The notes beneath the pieces are model-generated. The model worked only from the letters and a program-made list of their open reading frames with translations. It was not told the DNA's origin and made no database searches. Positions 28,558 through 38,267 of a stretch of DNA of 64,000 bases are shown here, in pieces. Source of the stretch: Agrobacterium tumefaciens (GTDB lineage Bacteria; Pseudomonadota; Alphaproteobacteria; Rhizobiales; Rhizobiaceae); NCBI RefSeq assembly GCF_017726655.1, contig NZ_CP072309.1:2104501-2168500 (forward strand), in the 5' to 3' direction. How positions within the stretch are numbered: position 1 is the stretch's first letter; the number at the start of each line of letters is the position of its first letter. The translations under genes and the position numbers were made by a program.

Positions 28558-29472
28558 ATGATCAATTTCAGGCAGCTAGAGGTTCTTAAAACTCTCCTTG
28601 CGACAGGTTCGACCATCGCGACCGCCAAAAGCATGGGGCTCAGCCAATCCGGTGTCAGCCGTCTTCTCCAGCAGCTCGAAACGGATCTGGAACTGAGGCT
28701 TTTTGACCGGGACAAGGGAAGGCTTATTCCCACCCCGGAGGCAAGCATTCTAGCTCGTGATGCCGAAACCATACTGCTCGGACTGAACAGGTTCTCTGGT
28801 CTGGCGGAAGATCTCCGAAGCGGGGCGAAGGGGCCGGAGCTGGTGCGGATAGGGCTCCCCAGCAGTATGTGGGAAAATTTCGCACCCGCGATGATGAAGG
28901 AGTTCGTGCGTGACTATCCATCCGTGCGGATCGAAACGTTCTTCGAGACGACATCCAATATTGCGCGCCTCGTTGAGCAGAAGGTTATCGACTTTGGCTT
29001 TCTGCGCAATGAACATCCCGCACTACCCGGTATCGACATGGAAATCGTGGCGACGGGAACAAGTGTTTGTGTTCTCCCGGAAGCGCACGAACTAGCGTCG
29101 ATGAAGGAAATCAGTGCGCGCGATCTTCGCGGCGTGCCGCTCATCCTCATTGGTCGCCAAAGGCCAACGCGCATGCTGCTCGATCAGACCTTTACGCGCG
29201 AAGCCGTTAAGCAGAACGTAAAAATCGAGACTCACACGAACAGCTCGGCCTGCTCCTATGTCGCCCATGGACTGGGGGTTGCGATATTGAGCAGCTTTTT
29301 TGCCAATCTTTATCGTCACCTGCCCATCGTGCAACGCCCGTTTGTCCCGGTCACGACACAGGAATTTGCGCTCGCAACACCTTCCGGAACGTCGGCCTCA
29401 TTGGCAGCGAAAGCGTTGATGGACGCGCTGAAGCGGCAGATCGAAGTCTCACAAAGCCACCATTTCAGCTAA
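28558..29472 (+). CDS. LysR-family transcriptional regulator 2
   Basis: The 304-residue product starts MINFRQLEVLKTLLATGSTI. It has SQSGVSRLLQQLETDLELRLFDRDKGRL in the winged-helix domain. The GSTIATAKSMGLSQSGVSRL block closely parallels the preceding LysR protein, pointing to a tandem duplication. An effector-binding domain fills the rest. It lies directly upstream of the ABC transporter operon on the same strand, with an 8-base inverted repeat between them, and probably controls that operon. Confidence 0.9.
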   Translation: MINFRQLEVLKTLLATGSTIATAKSMGLSQSGVSRLLQQLETDLELRLFDRDKGRLIPTPEASILARDAETILLGLNRFSGLAEDLRSGAKGPELVRIGLPSSMWENFAPAMMKEFVRDYPSVRIETFFETTSNIARLVEQKVIDFGFLRNEHPALPGIDMEIVATGTSVCVLPEAHELASMKEISARDLRGVPLILIGRQRPTRMLLDQTFTREAVKQNVKIETHTNSSACSYVAHGLGVAILSSFFANLYRHLPIVQRPFVPVTTQEFALATPSGTSASLAAKALMDALKRQIEVSQSHHFS

Positions 29473-29520
29473 CCAGACAGGGCACCGTTTGTTGCTTCGA
29501 TGGATCGTGGCGTCCACAGA

Positions 29521-29551
29521 TTATGCATCGACCTATGAGGAAAATGCATAA
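29521..29551. promoter_or_regulatory. Candidate LysR operator upstream of the ABC operon
   Basis: A perfect inverted repeat, TTATGCAT at 29,521-29,528 and ATGCATAA at 29,544-29,551, has arms separated by 15 bases. It lies about 95 bases before the first permease gene. The arm spacing and place suit a LysR-type binding site, though the arms are more widely spaced than the classical T-N11-A box. The repeat is seen directly; the regulator is inferred from its neighbours. Confidence 0.55.
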
Positions 29552-29644
29552 TATTGCGCTCATTTTTTTGATCCGTCATAGTTTCATTCATAACAGCCGG
29601 TGACTTTGTAGATCCGGTCCCAACAATCGTGTTCAGGGGAACCG

Positions 29645-30589
29645 ATGCTAAGATTCATATTCCATCGATTGCTGATGGCGATCCCGACATTGGTGATCGT
29701 CGCAATCACAGTCTTCGCCCTTATTCGATTTATCCCGGGTGATCCGGCAGCCTTGATGCTGGGAGACATGGCGACACCGGATCAGATTGCTGAAATGCGT
29801 ACGGAACTCGGACTCGACATGTCGCTGCCTCAGCAGTTTCTTGTCTGGGCGGGCAATGTGCTGAGCGGAGACTTCGGCCAGTCCATCGTCAACAAGGAGC
29901 CGGTGCTCCCGCTTGTTGTTTCGCGCTTCATGGTTTCGGCTGAAATCGTCGTGGTCGCCGTTCTTCTGGCAAGCCTGATCGCCGTGCCCGCCGGCGTCAT
30001 CGCTGCCTGGCGCCAGAACAGCGCAACGGACTTGGTATTGATCGGTACGGCGACAGTATTGCTTTCGATCCCGACCTTCTGGCTCGGACTGCTTTTGCTT
30101 CTGTTCTTCGGATTGAAGCTCGGATGGCTGCCAGTGCTCGGATATGTGTCTCTCTCGGACAATTTTATTTCCGGCCTGCTGTATCTGGTTCTGCCCATCA
30201 TGACGCTCGTCATTCATGAGGCCGGTGTCCTTATCCGTATGGCGCGCGCCTCCACGCTGGAAGTTTTGCGGCTGGATTATATTACCCATGCGCGCGCCAA
30301 GGGACTGTCAGAGCAGGCGGTTCTCTGGAAGCATGCGTTCAAGAATGCCTTCGGTCCGACATGGACGATGATCGGCCTGATCCTTGGAAATTTGCTGGGC
30401 GGCATCGCCGTCATCGAGACTGTCTTCACCATTCCGGGCCTTGGTCGACTGATGGTCGATAGCATCTTTCAGCGCGATTACCCCGTCATTCAGGGCTGCC
30501 TTCTCTTCGTCGCCATGTCCTATGTGATCGTCAATCTGATTGTTGATCTCCTTTACCCACTCTTTGATCCGCGCGTGGTGGCCGAATGA
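29645..30589 (+). CDS. ABC transporter permease, DppB/OppB type
   Basis: The 314-residue product is an inner-membrane permease of the peptide/nickel (PepT) importer family. The N-terminus MLRFIFHRLLMAIPTLVIVA is the first membrane helix. It is followed by RFIPGDPAALMLGD, a hallmark of DppB-like permeases. The EAA loop, with ARAKGLSEQAVLWKHAFKNA near residue 215, contacts the ATPase. It is the first gene of a transporter operon and its stop overlaps the next permease gene. Confidence 0.94.
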   Translation: MLRFIFHRLLMAIPTLVIVAITVFALIRFIPGDPAALMLGDMATPDQIAEMRTELGLDMSLPQQFLVWAGNVLSGDFGQSIVNKEPVLPLVVSRFMVSAEIVVVAVLLASLIAVPAGVIAAWRQNSATDLVLIGTATVLLSIPTFWLGLLLLLFFGLKLGWLPVLGYVSLSDNFISGLLYLVLPIMTLVIHEAGVLIRMARASTLEVLRLDYITHARAKGLSEQAVLWKHAFKNAFGPTWTMIGLILGNLLGGIAVIETVFTIPGLGRLMVDSIFQRDYPVIQGCLLFVAMSYVIVNLIVDLLYPLFDPRVVAE

Positions 30590-31404
30590 AACACGTTTCC
30601 CTCAACGGCCTGATTGGCGGCGTTCTCATCGCTCTTCTTCTTATCGTCGCTGCGTTGAGCCTGTTCTGGACGCCTTTCGATCCAATGAAACTCAGTTTCA
30701 CCGCAAGATTGGCTGCGCCTGGCGAACTTCATCTTCTGGGAACCGACGAATTCGGGCGTGATGTCCTCAGTCGCTTGATGGTCGGCGCAAGAGCCAGCGT
30801 CTGGATTGGATGCCTCACCGTCGGGTTTGCGGTCATCACAGGCACCCTTATTGGTCTAATCAGCGGATATGCGCGCGGCTGGATCGATGGCTTGATCATG
30901 GCGGTAAACAATGCGCTGCTTGCTTTCCCAGGCATCCTGCTGGCGCTTGGCCTTCTCGCGGTTTTCGGCGCAAATCAATACGGTATCATCTTCGCTCTTG
31001 GTATTGCCTACACGCCTTCTATGGCGCGTGTCGTTCGAGGCGCCGTGCTTTCATTGCGGGAGCGTGAATTCGTTGAAGCTTCCAGGGTCATGGGCAATGG
31101 CGAAGTATTCACGATGTTCAGGCACATCCTCCCCAATTGCCTGGCGCCGATTACAGTGCTGGCCACCTCGATGTTTGGTTGGGCCATTCTTTCCGAAAGT
31201 GCTTTGAGCTTCCTCGGTCTTGGCGTGCCGCCGCCTGCACCGACCTGGGGCAATATGCTGGCCGCAGGTCGCCCGTTCATAGAACAGGCTGTTTGGCTCG
31301 GACTATTTCCCGGCCTCTGCATCGCCCTCACGCTCCTTGGCATCAACCTCCTCGGCGATGCCCTGCGCGACAAACTCGACCCACGCATGAGAGGTTTGAA
31401 ATGA
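30586..31404 (+). CDS. ABC transporter permease, DppC/OppC type
   Basis: The 272-residue product is the partner permease. It has the family segment HLLGTDEFGRDVLSRLMVGAR near residue 45. The EAA loop follows near residue 155, with FVEASRVMGNGEVFTMFRHI. LSFLGLGVPPPAPTWGNML near 207 completes the DppC pattern. Both ends overlap neighbouring genes by 4 bases (ATGA), a tightly coupled operon. Confidence 0.94.
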   Translation: MKHVSLNGLIGGVLIALLLIVAALSLFWTPFDPMKLSFTARLAAPGELHLLGTDEFGRDVLSRLMVGARASVWIGCLTVGFAVITGTLIGLISGYARGWIDGLIMAVNNALLAFPGILLALGLLAVFGANQYGIIFALGIAYTPSMARVVRGAVLSLREREFVEASRVMGNGEVFTMFRHILPNCLAPITVLATSMFGWAILSESALSFLGLGVPPPAPTWGNMLAAGRPFIEQAVWLGLFPGLCIALTLLGINLLGDALRDKLDPRMRGLK

Positions 31405-33029
31405 CTGAAAGTAAGCTTCTCACCGTGCGCAATCTTTCGCTCGAAATCATCAATCGCGGTGTCGGCGTGGTGAAAGATGTCAGCTTCGATGTCGCACCGG
31501 GCGAAATCTTTGGTATCGTCGGCGAAAGCGGCTCAGGCAAGTCGCTTGCGACGAGATCCATAGTCTCGCTTTTGCCGCCGGTTATCCGCAAGACGTCTGG
31601 CACGGCCATTTTCAAAGGGCGTGACATTTCAGCTGTCAGCGAAAAGGACCTCCGGGCGCTGCGAGGTGCAGAAATCGGCCTGGTTTTCCAGGAACCGATG
31701 ACCTCGCTCAATCCATCCATGACCATCGGTCGGCAGCTGGAGGAAGGGCTGGCTCTTCATACCAAAGACACGGCCCCAACGAGACGCGAAAAAATTCTGG
31801 CCATGCTGCAACGGGTCGGCATTCGGGATCCTGAGAGGGCGCTGACCTCTTATCCGCACGAATTTTCCGGCGGCATGCGCCAGCGCATCATGCTGGCCTC
31901 CGTCATGCTTTTGAAGCCCGCACTGCTTATTGCCGATGAGCCGACGACCGCGCTGGACGCCGTTATCCAGCGCGACGTCATGGAACTGATGGTGGAACTG
32001 ACGAAGGCGGAAGGCACGGCAGTCCTTCTCATTAGTCATGATCTGCCGATGGTGGCACGTTACACCGACTGCATTGTGGTAATGGAAAAGGGCTCGATCG
32101 TTGAAGCCGGTACGACCGAGCAGATACTGGAACGTCCGCAGCACCCTTATACGCGCAAGCTTCTGTCATCCTTGCCTGTGCGCGGTGAAGTCAGACCTAT
32201 CGATACGACATCAGCACCGATGATTTCGGCGCGCAACATCATCGTGGATTATCCGGGGCGCAAATCGTTTCTCAAGAAGGGCGATCCGAAGCGCGCATTG
32301 CACGGCGTCTCAGTCGACATCTATCAAGGCGAAGTGGTGGCGCTAGTTGGTGGTTCAGGGTCCGGCAAGACCACTTTGGGACGCACGATTGCCGGACTGG
32401 TCAAGGAAACCGAGGGGGAGGTTCGGTTTCAGGGCCGAACGCGTGACCAGGACTGGCAGGACTACCGTCTCAATTGTCAGATGGTTTTCCAGGATCCGTA
32501 TTCCTCGCTCGATCCCCGCATGACGATCCTTGCTCTTGTCGAAGAAGCGTTGCGTCTTGTTCCAGGCATAGACCGTGTCGCCAAAATGAAGCGCGCTTAT
32601 GAAACATTGGAGGAGGTGGGGCTTGGCGCCGATTTCGCTCTTCGCTATCCGCATGAACTTTCGGGCGGACAGAGGCAGAGAGTGGCCATTGCCAGAGCGA
32701 TTGCGCGCCGACCGCGCTTCCTCATTGCAGACGAGCCCGTCTCGGCGCTGGACGTGACTGTCCGCGCTCAGGTGCTCTCGCTCTTTTCCGATTTGCAGAA
32801 ACGATATGGTTTCTCCTGCCTGTTCATCAGCCACGACCTCGGCGTGGTCGAACAGGTGGCTGATCGCGTCATCGTCATGCAGGACGGCAGGATCATCGAG
32901 GAGGGGGATCGCAACACGATCTTTGACACCCCGAAAGAGGCCTACACACGGCGTCTTCTCTCGGCAATTCCCGCTCTTGATCTCAACGAGACCGGCGGCG
33001 TGAAACTCAAATGGCGCTTGGAGGCGTGA
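31401..33029 (+). CDS. Fused dipeptide-type ABC transporter ATPase (DppD-DppF in one chain)
   Basis: The 542-residue product joins two ATPase domains that are often separate proteins. The first has Walker A GESGSGKS near residue 39, signature FSGGMRQR near 154 and Walker B ALLIADEPTTALD near 174. The second has GGSGSGKT near 317, LSGGQRQR near 420 and FLIADEPVSALD near 440. Each half has the extra C-terminal PHPYTRKLLSSLP-like segment seen in peptide transporter ATPases (second copy: YTRRLLSAIP). It powers the two permeases upstream. Confidence 0.95.
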   Translation: MTESKLLTVRNLSLEIINRGVGVVKDVSFDVAPGEIFGIVGESGSGKSLATRSIVSLLPPVIRKTSGTAIFKGRDISAVSEKDLRALRGAEIGLVFQEPMTSLNPSMTIGRQLEEGLALHTKDTAPTRREKILAMLQRVGIRDPERALTSYPHEFSGGMRQRIMLASVMLLKPALLIADEPTTALDAVIQRDVMELMVELTKAEGTAVLLISHDLPMVARYTDCIVVMEKGSIVEAGTTEQILERPQHPYTRKLLSSLPVRGEVRPIDTTSAPMISARNIIVDYPGRKSFLKKGDPKRALHGVSVDIYQGEVVALVGGSGSGKTTLGRTIAGLVKETEGEVRFQGRTRDQDWQDYRLNCQMVFQDPYSSLDPRMTILALVEEALRLVPGIDRVAKMKRAYETLEEVGLGADFALRYPHELSGGQRQRVAIARAIARRPRFLIADEPVSALDVTVRAQVLSLFSDLQKRYGFSCLFISHDLGVVEQVADRVIVMQDGRIIEEGDRNTIFDTPKEAYTRRLLSAIPALDLNETGGVKLKWRLEA

Positions 33030-33031
33030 CG

Positions 33032-33907
33032 ATGAATACAGCACCCATGACATCCGGCAAGCTTGGATCAACCGCCGAGCGGCTGAACGCGATTTGCGAT
33101 GCGCAGACATTCGTCACGCGGTTTAGCATCAAGAACCTGCGCAATGGCGAGATATTTGCTCGTGGAGCAGATGAGGAAACGCCGTCCGCAAGCACGCGCA
33201 AGACATCGATCATGATGGCAGCTCTCAAGGCTGTGCATGAAGGCAGGCTCAATCTCGATGAGCAGATTGTCTACGAGGCTCGTTTTGCCGAAGAAGTCGC
33301 AAGTGGAATGTTTCGGTATCTGACACCGGGGATCGTGATTTCGCTTCGCGATGCGATCACCGGCATGATGGTGCTTTCTGACAATGTCTGCACCAAAATG
33401 GTCTTTGAGCGACTGACACTGGAAGAAGTAGACAGCTATTGCAAGGCAATCGGCATGCAAGGCACCCATCACCGCTTTCTAATCCCTCCGCTTGCGCTTT
33501 CTCCCGATCATTCGCTGAAGTCCGTTACGACCACGACGGCACGCGACCAGATGTTCCTGCTTCAGTTGATCCTGGACGCACAAGGGTCTGAAGAGGCTTC
33601 CAAGCGCCTGGGTGTTTCTCAAGCCTTGAGCGGCTATGCACTACAGACGCTCAAGAACCAGATCCTGAGATACGCCATTCCCTCTCGTCTGCCGTTCGGT
33701 ACGGTCATCGCCCACAAGGGAGGGACGGGAAAACGGGGCCGGATGAATGCGGGCATCGTCTATAGCGATGGCGAGCCGCTCTACATCATCGCCGCCTTTA
33801 CCGACGAGGTTCCACAGGAAATGCCCGACGGAACGCCGGGTTACACGCTGTCTCTCGAAACGATCGGCCGCCTTTCGCGCGTTTGCTGGGACGATTTTCG
33901 AGGCTGA
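33032..33907 (+). CDS. Serine hydrolase of class A beta-lactamase fold, apparently cytosolic
   Basis: The 291-residue product matches the beta-lactamase/transpeptidase-like group. The catalytic S-x-x-K is in SASTRKTSIM near residue 53. The SDN loop is in MVLSDNVCTKMVF near 120. The KTG-like motif is HKGGTGKRG near 230. There is no signal peptide, unlike resistance beta-lactamases, so it probably works in the cytosol on an imported amide or peptide. The ATG at 33,032 has GGAGG 7 bases upstream and lies just behind the ATPase gene. Its place between the ATPase and the binding protein ties it to this importer. The substrate is unknown. Confidence 0.85.
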   Translation: MNTAPMTSGKLGSTAERLNAICDAQTFVTRFSIKNLRNGEIFARGADEETPSASTRKTSIMMAALKAVHEGRLNLDEQIVYEARFAEEVASGMFRYLTPGIVISLRDAITGMMVLSDNVCTKMVFERLTLEEVDSYCKAIGMQGTHHRFLIPPLALSPDHSLKSVTTTTARDQMFLLQLILDAQGSEEASKRLGVSQALSGYALQTLKNQILRYAIPSRLPFGTVIAHKGGTGKRGRMNAGIVYSDGEPLYIIAAFTDEVPQEMPDGTPGYTLSLETIGRLSRVCWDDFRG

Positions 33908-33945
33908 GCGAACAGCTTTAAGTCAACAATAACAGAGGGTAGAAC

Positions 33946-35487
33946 ATGAAAAGCTTACTTCTTGCTGGAACTATGCTTATGGCGCTTTCAGGCGTGACGC
34001 AGGCAAGGGATATCGTCATTGCGCAAAGCTCGGATTTGCGCAGCAACATCCCCGGAGTGAACCGCGACGGCAACACCGATGGCGTCATTCTCCATATTGT
34101 TGAAGGACTCGTCGGCTATGCCAATAACGGCGAGGTGAAGCCTCTTCTTGCCGAAAGCGTTGAGACGTCGAAAGATGGCCTGAGATATACATTCAAACTT
34201 CGTCAGAACGTCAAATTCCACAATGGCAAGCCTCTGACGGCCGACGACGTTGTGTGGAACTGGAACCGGTACATGGATCCAGCTACAAAATGGAGCTGTA
34301 TCAAGGATTTTGACGGGGGAACCGTTAAAGTCACAGGCATCACGGCAGTCGATGCACAGACGGTCACGATGTCTCTTGAGAAGCCCTCTGCAGTTTTCCT
34401 GGGTTTAATGGCGCGGCCGGAATGCGGCTATACGGGTATGATTTCGAAAGACTCCGTCACCGCCGATGGGGCCTTCGACAAGCCTGTCGGCACTGGGCCG
34501 TTCAAATGGGACGAGTGGAAAAAAGGCGAATACATTCACCTTTCCAAATTCGACGATTACCAGTCCCCGCCAAATGACGGCAAGCCGGATGGTATGGTCG
34601 GTTCGAAACGGCCCCTGGTTGATGGCATCAAGTTCATGGTCATTCCCGATGCATCGACGGTGAAAGCCGGTCTGCAATCGGGTGTTCTCGACACTGCCGA
34701 AATCTCTCCGGACCTCATTCCAGAGTTCGAAAAGAGCGAGAAAGCAAAGGTCATCATTACGCAGAATAACGGCAAGAACCTTTTCTACATCCAGACCCGC
34801 GATCCGGTGATGAGCAAGCCAGGCGTTCGCCGTGCAATGGCAATGGCGCTCGACATGGACGAACTCGTGGCCGCTGCCTCCAATGGTACAGGTAAAGCCA
34901 ACGGCTCGATGGTGGCATCGGATTCGATCTACTTCAGCGAAACCCAGAAGAAGCGGGTATCCTACGATCTGGATGCTGCGAAGAAGGAACTTGAAGCCTC
35001 CGGCTACAAGGGTGAGCAGATCAACATCATCGCCAACAAGCGCGGTAATGTTCCGAGCTTCCCAGCAGCGGTCATTGCCCAGGCGATGTTGCAGCAGATT
35101 GGCCTCAATGTTCAAATTGAGGTTCTTGACTACGCCACTCAAGTGGATCGACGCCGTTCCGGCAATTATCAGATCATCTCCCAGTCCGTCGCACCGCGTC
35201 TGGATCCGGCTTTGATGTATAGCTTCTATGTCGGTGACAAGGACAAGAATGCTTCGCTTATGTGGGACAACCCCAAGGCAATTGATCTGATGAAGGCCGC
35301 TTACGCGGAAACCGATCAGCAGAAGCGGCAGACGATCTTCGATCAGTTCCACGAGCTCATGCTGCAGGATATGCCGGGCATCTTCCTTTACGACATGATC
35401 GACGTTTGGGGTGCCACGAAGTCTTTGCAGGGACAGCCGGTGTGGCAATCCAATGCGCGACTCTGGGAAGTCTCGGTCTCACAATAA
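33946..35487 (+). CDS. ABC transporter solute-binding protein, peptide/nickel family (SBP family 5)
   Basis: The 513-residue product has a signal peptide (MKSLLLAGTMLMALSGVTQA, cleaved before RDI). It captures the substrate in the periplasm. The SBP_bac_5 pattern is clear: ILHIVEGLVGYANNGEVKPLLAESVE near residue 48, then DGLRYTFKLRQNVKFHNGKPLTADDVVW. GTGPFKWDEWKKGEYI follows near 182. Two cysteines (about residues 111 and 152) may form a disulfide. A 20-base hairpin lies right behind the stop. Confidence 0.94.
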   Translation: MKSLLLAGTMLMALSGVTQARDIVIAQSSDLRSNIPGVNRDGNTDGVILHIVEGLVGYANNGEVKPLLAESVETSKDGLRYTFKLRQNVKFHNGKPLTADDVVWNWNRYMDPATKWSCIKDFDGGTVKVTGITAVDAQTVTMSLEKPSAVFLGLMARPECGYTGMISKDSVTADGAFDKPVGTGPFKWDEWKKGEYIHLSKFDDYQSPPNDGKPDGMVGSKRPLVDGIKFMVIPDASTVKAGLQSGVLDTAEISPDLIPEFEKSEKAKVIITQNNGKNLFYIQTRDPVMSKPGVRRAMAMALDMDELVAAASNGTGKANGSMVASDSIYFSETQKKRVSYDLDAAKKELEASGYKGEQINIIANKRGNVPSFPAAVIAQAMLQQIGLNVQIEVLDYATQVDRRRSGNYQIISQSVAPRLDPALMYSFYVGDKDKNASLMWDNPKAIDLMKAAYAETDQQKRQTIFDQFHELMLQDMPGIFLYDMIDVWGATKSLQGQPVWQSNARLWEVSVSQ

Positions 35488-35500
35488 TCCAGTCGTTTCG

Positions 35501-35520
35501 GCACCGCATCTGTGCGGTGC
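35501..35520 (+). terminator. Hairpin between the binding protein and the M20 gene
   Basis: GCACCGCA and TGCGGTGC form a perfect 8-base stem around a four-base loop, 14 bases after the binding-protein stop. No T run follows, so it is more likely a message-stabilising or attenuating hairpin than a full terminator. This would raise binding-protein levels above those of the hydrolase downstream. The hairpin is seen; the role is inferred. Confidence 0.55.
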
Positions 35521-35592
35521 TAGCCATATTCAGCAGAAGCCTCTGCCATCTTTGATGCGCGGTCAGGATTTCGTCTTGTCTTGAGGACCAGC

Positions 35593-37044
35593 ATGCCAGA
35601 ACAATCAGCCCTGAATTCACTGACACAATTAATCGACCGACTGGCGCCTGCGTTTACCGCGCTCAGCGATAAGATCTGGGATCTGGCGGAGCTGAAATAT
35701 GAAGAGTTCAAATCCGCCGATCTTCTTATCGGAACGTTGAAACAGCACAAATTCGTCGTTGAGGAAGGCATTGCAGGAATGCCAACCGCGTTTGTCGGCC
35801 AATATGGTACCGGCAAACCCATCATCGCATTCCTCGGCGAGTACGACGCCCTTGCAGGCATGAGTCAAATCTCAGGTATGGATCAGCAACTTGAAGCCGA
35901 ACCAGATGCCAGCGGTCACGGTTGCGGGCATAACCTGTTGGGGGCTGGTTCACTCCTGGCGGCAGTATCTCTGGCAAAGCACCTCAAGGAGAACGGTTTG
36001 CCCGGTACCGTAAGATATTACGGTTGCCCAGGAGAGGAGGGCGGTTCTGGCAAAACCTTCATGGTGCGGGCTGGTGCATTCGATGATGTGGACGCCGCGC
36101 TCACATGGCACCCAGCGCCATTCAATGGTGTCAGGTCAACGAACAACCTTGCTGTTCTCGAATATTATTACAGGTTTAAGGGGATCGCGGCGCATGCGGC
36201 CAATGCGGCTCACCTTGGACGATCGGCCCTTGATGCCGTCGAACTGATGAATGTCGGTGTCAATTTTCTTCGAGAGCACATGCCGCAGGATTGCCGCGTG
36301 CATTACGCCATCACCGATGCCGGCGGGCGTGCCGCAAATGTTGTCCAGGCCAAAGCCGAGGTGCTCTATCTCGTTCGAGCGCCCGAGATGTCGCAGGCTT
36401 TAGCACTTGCGGAGCGCGTCGATCAAGTTGCGCGTGGTGCTGCGATGATGACCGGTACTGAGGTCGAAATCGTGTTCGACACTGCCGCAACCAATCTTTT
36501 GCCAAACCTGACCCTGGAAAATGCCATCCACAAAAATCTGGTGGCGATCGGGCCGGTGCCGTTTGATGAAGCGGACATTGATTTCGCTCGCAAAATCCAG
36601 GCGACGTTTACGCAGGAGGCGATCAGAAGCAGTCTCAAGCTCTACCAAATCAAGCACGATGTTTTCTCGAACGAGACGGTAGACGGCTCTACACCGTTGC
36701 ATACGGGACTTCGAGCTTTTGAAGGCCATTCACATTTTCGGGCAGGCTCTACTGATGTTGGCGACGTTAGTCGCGTCACTCCGACGGCGCAATGCTGGGC
36801 ACCTGCCTGGGCGATAGGGACGAACCCCCATACATGGCAGGTGGTTGCCCAAGGCAAAAGTCATGGTGCGCATAAAGCAATGGTACACGCTGCGAAGGCA
36901 TTGGCTTCGACTGGTCTGGATCTGGCGACTTCGCCCGGCTTATTGGCGACGGCAAAAGGAGAGTGGAAAGACGCCATGGGGAAGGATCCTTATGTGTGTC
37001 CGATACCGGAACACGTGAAGCCGAGCATAAAAAATTTCTTGTGA
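35593..37044 (+). CDS. M20-family amidohydrolase, AbgB-like
   Basis: The 483-residue product belongs to the M20D peptidases, whose members include AbgB (p-aminobenzoyl-glutamate hydrolase subunit) and related aminoacylases. The metal site appears as AFLGEYDALAGMSQ near residue 78 and GHGCGHNLLGAG near 110. GCPGEEGGSGKTFMVRAG follows near 145 and HSHFRAGSTDVGDVS near 380. The dimerisation domain includes FKGIAAHAANAAHLGRSALDA. GAGGA precedes the ATG at 35,593. As the last gene of the importer operon, it probably cleaves the imported amide. Confidence 0.92.
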   Translation: MPEQSALNSLTQLIDRLAPAFTALSDKIWDLAELKYEEFKSADLLIGTLKQHKFVVEEGIAGMPTAFVGQYGTGKPIIAFLGEYDALAGMSQISGMDQQLEAEPDASGHGCGHNLLGAGSLLAAVSLAKHLKENGLPGTVRYYGCPGEEGGSGKTFMVRAGAFDDVDAALTWHPAPFNGVRSTNNLAVLEYYYRFKGIAAHAANAAHLGRSALDAVELMNVGVNFLREHMPQDCRVHYAITDAGGRAANVVQAKAEVLYLVRAPEMSQALALAERVDQVARGAAMMTGTEVEIVFDTAATNLLPNLTLENAIHKNLVAIGPVPFDEADIDFARKIQATFTQEAIRSSLKLYQIKHDVFSNETVDGSTPLHTGLRAFEGHSHFRAGSTDVGDVSRVTPTAQCWAPAWAIGTNPHTWQVVAQGKSHGAHKAMVHAAKALASTGLDLATSPGLLATAKGEWKDAMGKDPYVCPIPEHVKPSIKNFL

Positions 37045-38267
37045 TATAGCCGATAGGTTCGGGCTTTTTGGGATGGAAGTTGAAGCTAGGAGCAGACGTG
37101 GGTCGTTGTCGTTGACCGAAAGATCCGCGGGAACGGATATATGGCGTGTCAAAAAGACAGCTAGACGGCATGAGGAAGCTTTGAAGGATCTTTGCCTCAA
37201 AGCCTAACGGGAAGCGTGACGAAAAGGCAGTTCGCCAACCCGTCACTCCATTATACGCGCGGCCCTCGAGCGATCTTAACCGAAACAGGAAGTGGATATG
37301 GCTCGGTAAGCCCCGAGAACGGGCGTCCACTGCAACGGAATATGGTACGCGGTGATCCAGCCTGTCCTGACGGGAACGCGCTCCCCATAGCGCCGAAGTG
37401 AGCGCCAGGACGGGCGTGCGTCTTGCTGTGAAGGAATAAAATTGGAGGCGTGCTACGTGTTTTCGACGACGACGACCATGAAAGCGTCCGCTATATCGTT
37501 GGCGCGGCCGGGATCGGGATGGGCGAAACAGGCCGAAGCTGCTCTATTCACGGTTCTCTCGTGCTAGGCGAGACAGCCGATATTTTTAGGATCGCGTATG
37601 ATCCGTGTTAAGACATAGCGGGCTCTGGATCGATTGCGTATCTCATTGACTATGCCGCATGTTCGCACATGAGCTGTGGGCCTCCTGGCGTTTGTGACAC
37701 CCCGGGGCACGATACTTTTTGGGCCGATGATCTAGCTGGGAATACCTGCGGCGTATGTCGTAACAGGTGTTTTGACGCTAAAAATCTGGATCGATCTCCG
37801 CTCTACGAGGCGATGGCGACCTGGGATCCAAACGGAAAGGCGCAACGAACGGTTGGCGCACTGTCGTTAAAACCATGGGCGGAGCCTTGCAGATTAAGCA
37901 TATCCTTGAGAGCTAATTGACAAAGTGAGTGGAAATCTCGATTGATCTCCACGTTTCATGGGAACGAGCAACGTTTTTCTAGCTCAAATACTTTCCCGAA
38001 TATTGGCTACTCGTATTCTATTTATTTCATCAAGCATGCTGCTTCCAGCTATCTGGAGCGGCTTTTGATAGAGGCAAGCTAATGTTCTCATTGAGAAAAA
38101 TCTAATGTAGAACCATTGGCGCGGATGTTCTCACATAGTTCGCCCGTTGTTCCGTGACAGTTATGAGGCCGACAATTCGCCATGGAGGCGCTGCAACTGC
38201 TCGCCGCTCTCGTCGCCTTCAGCCAGCAATGCAATGCGGGCTTGAGCGATGGACAGCAGGGGCACGC
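37045..38267. other. Gene-poor 1.2-kb stretch
   Basis: I find no supported gene here. Frames of 60-85 codons occur at 37,192, 37,669 and elsewhere, but they lack ribosome sites and motifs. A frame around 37,450-37,610 reads protein-like (VFDDDDHESVRYIVGAAG) and then stops, so decayed coding sequence is possible. A small palindrome, TTCTCA-T-TGAGAA, lies at 38,085-38,097. Confidence 0.5.

Noticed and set aside
33032..33907. Beta-lactam resistance gene
   Set aside because: The fold and motifs fit, but there is no signal peptide and it sits inside an importer operon, so resistance is not supported.
37192..37920. Small frames in the gene-poor region behind the M20 gene
   Set aside because: No ribosome sites, no motifs and poor codon use; left as a gap.
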